Assembly (NCBI RefSeq): GCF_031085175.1 | Contig: NZ_JAVHUY010000056.1 | Location: 1 to 64,000 of the forward strand | Origin: Phytohabitans maris | GTDB lineage: Bacteria > Actinomycetota > Actinomycetes > Mycobacteriales > Micromonosporaceae | Length of the DNA: 64,000 bases | Direction: 5' to 3' | Shown: positions 59,773 to 64,000 of the stretch, piece by piece | Position numbering within the stretch: the first letter of the stretch is position 1 | Layout: every line of letters starts with the position of its first letter | Position numbers and translations under genes: made by a program | Notes under the pieces: generated by a model | Seen by the model: the letters and a program-made list of their open reading frames with translations, nothing else | Database searches by the model: none | Told to the model about the DNA's origin: nothing

Positions 59773-61451
59773 GCCGCCGCACCGGTGCCCGGGTCGTCGC
59801 GGACATGCTCGACGGCTACGGCGTCACCCACGTCTTCCTGGTGCCGGCGATCCTCCGCCGCACCCTGGCCGAGCTCGAACTGCGCCACCCGCACATCCAC
59901 CGGGTGGTCACGCACGGCGAGAAGGCCGCCGCCTACATGGCCGACGGCTACGCCCGGGTGACCGGCCGGCCCGGTGTCGCGGCGGCCCAGGTGGTCGGCG
60001 CGCTGAACCTCGCCGCCGGCCTCCGCGAACCCTTCCTGGCCGGCTCCCCCGTCGTCGCGCTGACCGGCGGCCGGTTGCCGGCGACCAAGTTCCGCCACGT
60101 GTACCAGGAGATCGACGACCTGCCCGCGTTCGAGCCGGTGACCAAGTTCAACGGCACGGTCGACGACGCCGGCCGGTTTCCCGACATGCTCCGGCACGCG
60201 TTCCGGGTGGCCACCACCGGCTCCCCCGGCCCGGTACACCTGCAGATCCAGGGCAACGAGGGGCAGCTCGACGCGGAGGAGACCGACGCCGAGCCGATCG
60301 TGGAGCCGGCCTTCGCCCGGGTGCCACCGGTCCGCCCGGCTCCCGACGACGAGAGTGTCGCGGCGGTGCTGCGGCTGCTGGCCGAGGCGGAGCGGCCGGT
60401 CATCGTGGCCGGTGGCGGCGTACGCGCCTCCGGCGCCGGTGCCGAGCTCGTCGCGCTGGCCGAGGCGCTGCGCGTCCCGGTGGCGACCTCCGCGAACGGC
60501 AAGGACACCATCCCCGGTACCCATCCGCTCTCGGCCGGCGTGGTCGGCTCGTACTCGCGCGAATGCGCCAACCAGGTGGTGGCCCGCGCCGACCTGGTCT
60601 GCTTCGTCGGCACCGCGACCGGCGGCATGACCACGCACTTCTGGGCGGTACCGCCGATCGGCACGCCCGCGGTCCAGATCGACATCGAGCCCTCCCGGCT
60701 CGGCCGCAACTACCCGCTGCGGGCCGCCGTCGCCGCCGACGCCAAGGCCGCGCTCGCCCGCATGCTCGCCCTCGCCGTCCATCATGGACGGCCGGACCGC
60801 ACGGCGTGGCTCTCCGAAGTGGACGACGCGAAGGCGGCCTGGCGGGCCCGTTACCGCGAGGTGCTCACCAGCGATGCCGTGCCCATCCGCCCCGAACGCC
60901 TCTGCGCCGAGCTGACCGCCGCCCTCCCGGCCGACGCCGTGCTCGTGGTCGACACCGGGCACGCCGGCATGTGGATGGCCCAGTTCCACGACATCACCGC
61001 GCCGGCGCAGAGCTACCTGCGCACCGCCGGCCACCTCGGTTGGGCGTTCTCCGCCGGCATCGGCGCCAAGTGCGGCGCGCCCGACCGGCCGGTGGTGGCG
61101 TTCACCGGCGACGCCGGCTTCTACTACCACCTCGGCGAGGTCGAGACCGCCGTCCGCCGCCGGGTCAACCTCGTCACCGTCGTCAACAACAACCACGGCG
61201 GCAACCAGAGCAAGCGCGGCTTCGACCGGGCGTACGGCGGCCAGGCCACCGACCGCTCCCGCGAGCTCTGGACCTACCAGGACGTGGACTTCGCCCGCGT
61301 CGCGCGGGAGATGGGCGCCCTCGGCATCCGCGTCGACCGTCCCGGCGACCTCGCGGGCGCGCTCGACCGCGCACTCTCCGCCGGCCGTCCGGTCGTGGTC
61401 GACGTCCACACCGACATCGGCGTGGTCGCTCCCCTGCCGGTCAGCCGGTGA
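59769..61451 (+). CDS. Thiamine-diphosphate enzyme, acetolactate synthase-like
   Basis: 560 residues. The catalytic glutamate is Glu51 in THGEKAAAYMADGYAR. A middle FAD/DHS-like domain (about 195-330) is followed by the ThDP-binding motif GDAGFYYHLGEVETAVRRRVNLVTVVNNN (about 445-474). It makes or breaks C-C bonds next to a carbonyl. The sequence groups loosely with acetolactate synthase and 2-keto acid decarboxylases, but key substrate residues cannot be assigned. GTG start overlapping the CMD gene. Confidence 0.88.
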   Translation: MSRRTGARVVADMLDGYGVTHVFLVPAILRRTLAELELRHPHIHRVVTHGEKAAAYMADGYARVTGRPGVAAAQVVGALNLAAGLREPFLAGSPVVALTGGRLPATKFRHVYQEIDDLPAFEPVTKFNGTVDDAGRFPDMLRHAFRVATTGSPGPVHLQIQGNEGQLDAEETDAEPIVEPAFARVPPVRPAPDDESVAAVLRLLAEAERPVIVAGGGVRASGAGAELVALAEALRVPVATSANGKDTIPGTHPLSAGVVGSYSRECANQVVARADLVCFVGTATGGMTTHFWAVPPIGTPAVQIDIEPSRLGRNYPLRAAVAADAKAALARMLALAVHHGRPDRTAWLSEVDDAKAAWRARYREVLTSDAVPIRPERLCAELTAALPADAVLVVDTGHAGMWMAQFHDITAPAQSYLRTAGHLGWAFSAGIGAKCGAPDRPVVAFTGDAGFYYHLGEVETAVRRRVNLVTVVNNNHGGNQSKRGFDRAYGGQATDRSRELWTYQDVDFARVAREMGALGIRVDRPGDLAGALDRALSAGRPVVVDVHTDIGVVAPLPVSR

Positions 61452-61456
61452 CCTCT

Positions 61457-62212
61457 TCAGTCGGGGGTGCGGGACAGCTCCTCGGCGAGGATGGGGACGG
61501 CGGTGGTGGCGGCGTGGATGCCGATGACGCTGGCGATCTCCAGCACCTCGACGATCTCCTCGGTGGTGGCGCCGAGGCGGATGGCGTTGCGCATGTGGAG
61601 TTTCAGTCCGGGCGCGTACAGGTGGGTGGCCGCGGCGTCGAAGGCGATGTAGACGAACTCCTTGACCTTCGGCTCCAGGACGCCGGTCTTCCAGGGTACG
61701 GAGGAGAACTCGACGTACGCCTCGAACAGTTCGGGGTCGAGCTCCAGCAGGCCGTCCCAGAACTCGTGCCAGTACCCGCGGTTCTTGGTGAACTCGGCCT
61801 TGAGCCGCTCCTGCCGGTCGGACAGCGGTGCCGGGCCGGTGCGCAGCCCCTCCTCCTCCAGCACCTCGATGAGCAGCGGGATGCCGATGTTGCAGGCGTG
61901 GATGCCCAGCGTGCTGGTCAGCTCCAGCACCTCCATCAGCTCGGCCGCGGTGGCGCCGAAGGCGAGGGCGGCGCGGACGTGCTGGCGGACGCCGGGCGTG
62001 TACATGTGGGTGGCGGCCGCGTCGACGGCGATGTAGACGAACTCCTTGACCTTCGGGTCGAGGTGGTTCTTGCGCCAGGGTACGGCCGACCAGTTCAGGT
62101 ACGCGCGCAGGAAGGCGGGGTCGAGCTCGAGGATCCGTTCCCAGGTGTCGCTCCAGGTGGAGCGGACCGCGATGAACTCGTCCTTGATCTGCTGCTGTTC
62201 GGCGGTCAGCAC
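61457..62212 (-). CDS. Tandem carboxymuconolactone decarboxylase-domain protein
   Basis: 251 residues made of two CMD domains that are clearly repeats of one another. First: DPKVKEFVYIAVDAAATHMYTPGVRQHVRAALAFGATAAELMEVLELTSTLGIHACNIGIPLL. Second: EPKVKEFVYIAFDAAATHLYAPGLKLHMRNAIRLGATTEEIVEVLEIASVIGIHAATTAVPIL. A single-domain precursor duplicated in frame. GTG start with GGGAGTGG upstream, overlapping the dehydrogenase stop by 7 bp. The function may be as a dimer-like decarboxylase or lactone-binding protein. Confidence 0.85.
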   Translation of the reverse strand: MLTAEQQQIKDEFIAVRSTWSDTWERILELDPAFLRAYLNWSAVPWRKNHLDPKVKEFVYIAVDAAATHMYTPGVRQHVRAALAFGATAAELMEVLELTSTLGIHACNIGIPLLIEVLEEEGLRTGPAPLSDRQERLKAEFTKNRGYWHEFWDGLLELDPELFEAYVEFSSVPWKTGVLEPKVKEFVYIAFDAAATHLYAPGLKLHMRNAIRLGATTEEIVEVLEIASVIGIHAATTAVPILAEELSRTPD

Positions 62213-63102
62213 GGGCCACTCCCTTGTCGGTGTCCGTCGGTCTTCGTCCGCGCCGCCAGCCAGGCGGCGACCTCGGTGTGGTCGGCGTCCGGGGGCAGCG
62301 CCTCGGCCGCGTCCGCCCAGGCCGCCACCGCGGCGGCGGAGACCGCGGCCGGCGTGCCGGTCGACTCCTGCAGGCCCAGGGCGATGCCCATGTCCTTGAG
62401 CATCAGGCGCAGGCCGAAGCCGGAGTCGTAGGTGCCGGGCAGCACGAACTTCGGCCACTTGGTCTCGGTCGAGCCGCTGCGGCCGCTGGAGGCGTTGACG
62501 ATGTCGAGCATCACCCGCGGGTCGAGCCCGAACGCCTGCCCGGCCAGCAGCGCCTCCGAGGCGACCATGAGGTGGGCGGCGGACATCAGGTTGTTGAGCG
62601 CCTTGACGGCGTGGCCGGCGCCGACCACCTCGCCGGCGTGCACCACGTTCGCGCCGAGCACGGCGAAAAACGGACCCAGCTTCGTGAACGCCGCCGCGGG
62701 TCCGCCCACCATGATGGTCAGCGTGCCGGCCTGGGCGCCGGAGACGCCGCCGGAGACCGGTGCGTCCACCAGCGTGACGCCGCGCTCGGCGGCGGTGGCG
62801 GCGAGCGCGCGGGTGCGGTTGGGGTCGGAGGAGCTCATGTCGACCAGCAGCGTGCCCGGGGCGAGCCGGTCGAGGAGGCCGTCGCCGAGCAGGACCCGTT
62901 CGACGACCGCGGAGTCCGGCAGCATGAGCAGCACGGTGTCCGAAGTGGACACGTCCGTCACCGTGCCGGCGACGGTCGCGCTGCCGGCGAAGCGCTCGCG
63001 GGCGGCCGGCGCGACGTCGTACACGCAGAGGTCGTGGCCGGCCGCGACGAGCCGCCGCGCCATCGGCCCGCCCATGTTGCCGAGCCCGACGAAGCCGATC
63101 AT
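62206..63102 (-). CDS. 3-hydroxyisobutyrate dehydrogenase-like enzyme
   Basis: 298 residues of the beta-hydroxyacid dehydrogenase family. NAD(P) motif GFVGLGNMGGPMA (3-15), substrate motif DAPVSGGVSGAQAGTLTIMVGG (about 113-134), and catalytic lysine in GAGHAVKALNN. It oxidises a 3-hydroxy acid or reduces a semialdehyde acid. The ATG overlaps the cupin stop (ATGA). A second enzyme of the same family is encoded upstream at 63476-64000. Confidence 0.92.
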   Translation of the reverse strand: MIGFVGLGNMGGPMARRLVAAGHDLCVYDVAPAARERFAGSATVAGTVTDVSTSDTVLLMLPDSAVVERVLLGDGLLDRLAPGTLLVDMSSSDPNRTRALAATAAERGVTLVDAPVSGGVSGAQAGTLTIMVGGPAAAFTKLGPFFAVLGANVVHAGEVVGAGHAVKALNNLMSAAHLMVASEALLAGQAFGLDPRVMLDIVNASSGRSGSTETKWPKFVLPGTYDSGFGLRLMLKDMGIALGLQESTGTPAAVSAAAVAAWADAAEALPPDADHTEVAAWLAARTKTDGHRQGSGPC

Positions 63103-63476
63103 GCCTGGTACTCCTCGTCGGTCACCGCGTCGCGCCACGCGGTCTGGCCCAGCGAGATCGCCAGGTGCACCAGGTACGTCTCCGGGCCGCCGCCGTGCCA
63201 GTGCGTCTCGCCGGGCGGCACCCACACGGTGTCGCCCGGGTGCAGCGCCCGCGGTACCCCGCCGGCCGGGCAGATCAGCCCGGCGCCGGCCGTGACGACC
63301 AGGATCTGGCCCTGCTCGTGGGTGTGCCAGTAGGTCCGGGAGCCGGGCGCGAAGAAGACGCTCGCGATCGTGACGTCCGGCCCGGACCGCAGCGGGTCGG
63401 CGAACACCGTACCGGTGAACGTGGCCGTGCGCCGCTCGGACGGCAGCCGGTCGGCGTTTCCGCGAACGATCTCCAT
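63099..63476 (-). CDS. Small cupin protein
   Basis: 125 residues. A single cupin barrel with metal ligands likely in YWHTHEQGQILVVTAGAG (about 49-66) and in GDTVWVPPGETHWHGG (about 82-97). Similar proteins occur beside dehydrogenases in carboxylic acid degradation. The stop overlaps one dehydrogenase gene and the start overlaps the stop of the other (TGATG), so it is held between two paralogues. Confidence 0.88.
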   Translation of the reverse strand: MEIVRGNADRLPSERRTATFTGTVFADPLRSGPDVTIASVFFAPGSRTYWHTHEQGQILVVTAGAGLICPAGGVPRALHPGDTVWVPPGETHWHGGGPETYLVHLAISLGQTAWRDAVTDEEYQA

Positions 63477-64000
63477 CAGCGCTCCTCCACCGTGTGCAGC
63501 CGGACCCCGCCGGCGACGTCTCCGATCGCGTCGACCACGCGGTTGCTGATCTGGTCGGCGTACCCGAGGTTGTTGGCGAGCCCGAACGCGGCGAGCGGCC
63601 CGGACGCCGACAGCGAGGGCACGCCGAGCCGGGCGAGGCAGTCGACGTACAGCGTGACGTCCTTGGTCATCAGCGCGTTGGTGAGCCCGCCCTCCAGGTA
63701 GTCGCCCTTGACGATGTGCGGGAACCGGTTGAGCGTGGCGAAGTTGACGCCGCTGCTGGCGTTGAGGACGTCGAGCACCTGGGCCAGGTCGAGGCCGGCC
63801 CGCTTCGCCGCCACCATCACCTCGGCGGTCGCGGCGAGGCTGATCGCGTTGAGGAAGTTGTTGAGCACCTTCGTCGTGTGCCCGGCCCCCGGCTGTCCCA
63901 TGTGGACGACGGTGCTGGCGAAGGCGGCGAAGACCGGTTCCACCGTGGAGAGTGCCTCCGGCGAGCCGCCGACCATGATGGTGAGCGTGCCCCGCTCCGC
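63476..64000 (-). CDS. 3-hydroxyisobutyrate dehydrogenase-like enzyme, partial
   Basis: The C-terminal 174 codons of a second beta-hydroxyacid dehydrogenase. The reading frame runs open past the window edge (AERGTLTIMVGGSPE at the edge), so the N-terminal Rossmann part is missing. The catalytic lysine region is GAGHTTKVLNN, followed by LNASSGVNFATLNRFPHIV. It is clearly paralogous to 62206-63102. Confidence 0.9.
   Translation of the reverse strand, partial: AERGTLTIMVGGSPEALSTVEPVFAAFASTVVHMGQPGAGHTTKVLNNFLNAISLAATAEVMVAAKRAGLDLAQVLDVLNASSGVNFATLNRFPHIVKGDYLEGGLTNALMTKDVTLYVDCLARLGVPSLSASGPLAAFGLANNLGYADQISNRVVDAIGDVAGGVRLHTVEER

Overview
The window is very GC-rich throughout (visibly above 70 %). 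Its genes are compact and often overlap by 1-4 nt (ATGA, GTGA, TGATG). It carries actinobacterial markers: a GerW-type sporulation protein, an LAxTG sortase-anchored protein, an actinobacterial gas-vesicle cluster and a SAM-IV riboswitch. A filamentous, spore-forming actinomycete is most likely, perhaps in Micromonosporaceae; no rRNA or other phylogenetic marker is present to fix the genus.

Region 1 (1-1950): a complete IS1182-like insertion sequence, sitting in or against a copy of a palindromic element that recurs intact at 21.6 kb and 24.7 kb.

Region 2 (1.97-25.6 kb): an island whose content matches the mycobacterial DosR (dormancy/hypoxia) regulon. It has five universal stress proteins, a DUF1876 (Rv1738-like) protein, two Acg-type flavin proteins, a wax-ester/diacylglycerol acyltransferase, a zinc alcohol dehydrogenase, an FMN split-barrel protein, a CBS-pair protein, a long HPF-like ribosome-hibernation protein, and a narGHJI-narK respiratory nitrate reductase operon. 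Degenerate copies of a GGGAC(N4)GTCCC/GGCCC palindrome lie upstream of most of these genes. No DosR/DosS pair is inside the window. The island is partly damaged: narG has one in-frame TGA where tryptophan is expected, corA is a deleted and frameshifted remnant, and the 3' end of narI runs into an anomalous homopolymer-rich GC patch.

Region 3 (25.8-39.3 kb): chromosomal genes, namely a secreted DUF4142 protein, a GbsR/MarR regulator with a two-gene ABC exporter, CutC, a large secreted ExeM/NucH-like nuclease, a class V aminotransferase under a SAM-IV riboswitch, a sortase-anchored surface protein and a secreted propeller-like protein.

Region 4 (37.4-43.5 kb): a minus-strand gas-vesicle operon (gvpO, gvpA/J-like, gvpF/L, a GvpJ-GvpK fusion, gvpA, gvpF/L, gvpG). 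It is flanked by two related regulatory modules. One has an intact ArsR gene plus a small partner. In the other the ArsR gene is reduced to a 23-codon leader coupled to the partner paralogue.

Region 5 (44.6-64.0 kb): a catabolic island. It holds an IclR regulator, a polyamine-type ABC importer with a fused PotB-PotC permease, two DUF6282 amidohydrolase-like proteins, an SDR, an HFCD-type flavoprotein, three carboxymuconolactone-decarboxylase-family proteins (one duplicated internally), an MBL hydrolase, a Baeyer-Villiger-type monooxygenase, two cupins, an HpcH/HpaI aldolase, a GntR/FCD regulator, a ThDP enzyme and two 3-hydroxyisobutyrate-dehydrogenase-like enzymes (the last cut by the window edge). 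Four copies of a 21-bp palindrome (ATTGTA...TACAAT) mark its promoters and probably bind the GntR protein. The substrate is unknown. Ring or side-chain oxygenation, C-C cleavage by an aldolase or ThDP enzyme, and dehydrogenation are consistent with a cyclic or branched natural product, but this is inference.
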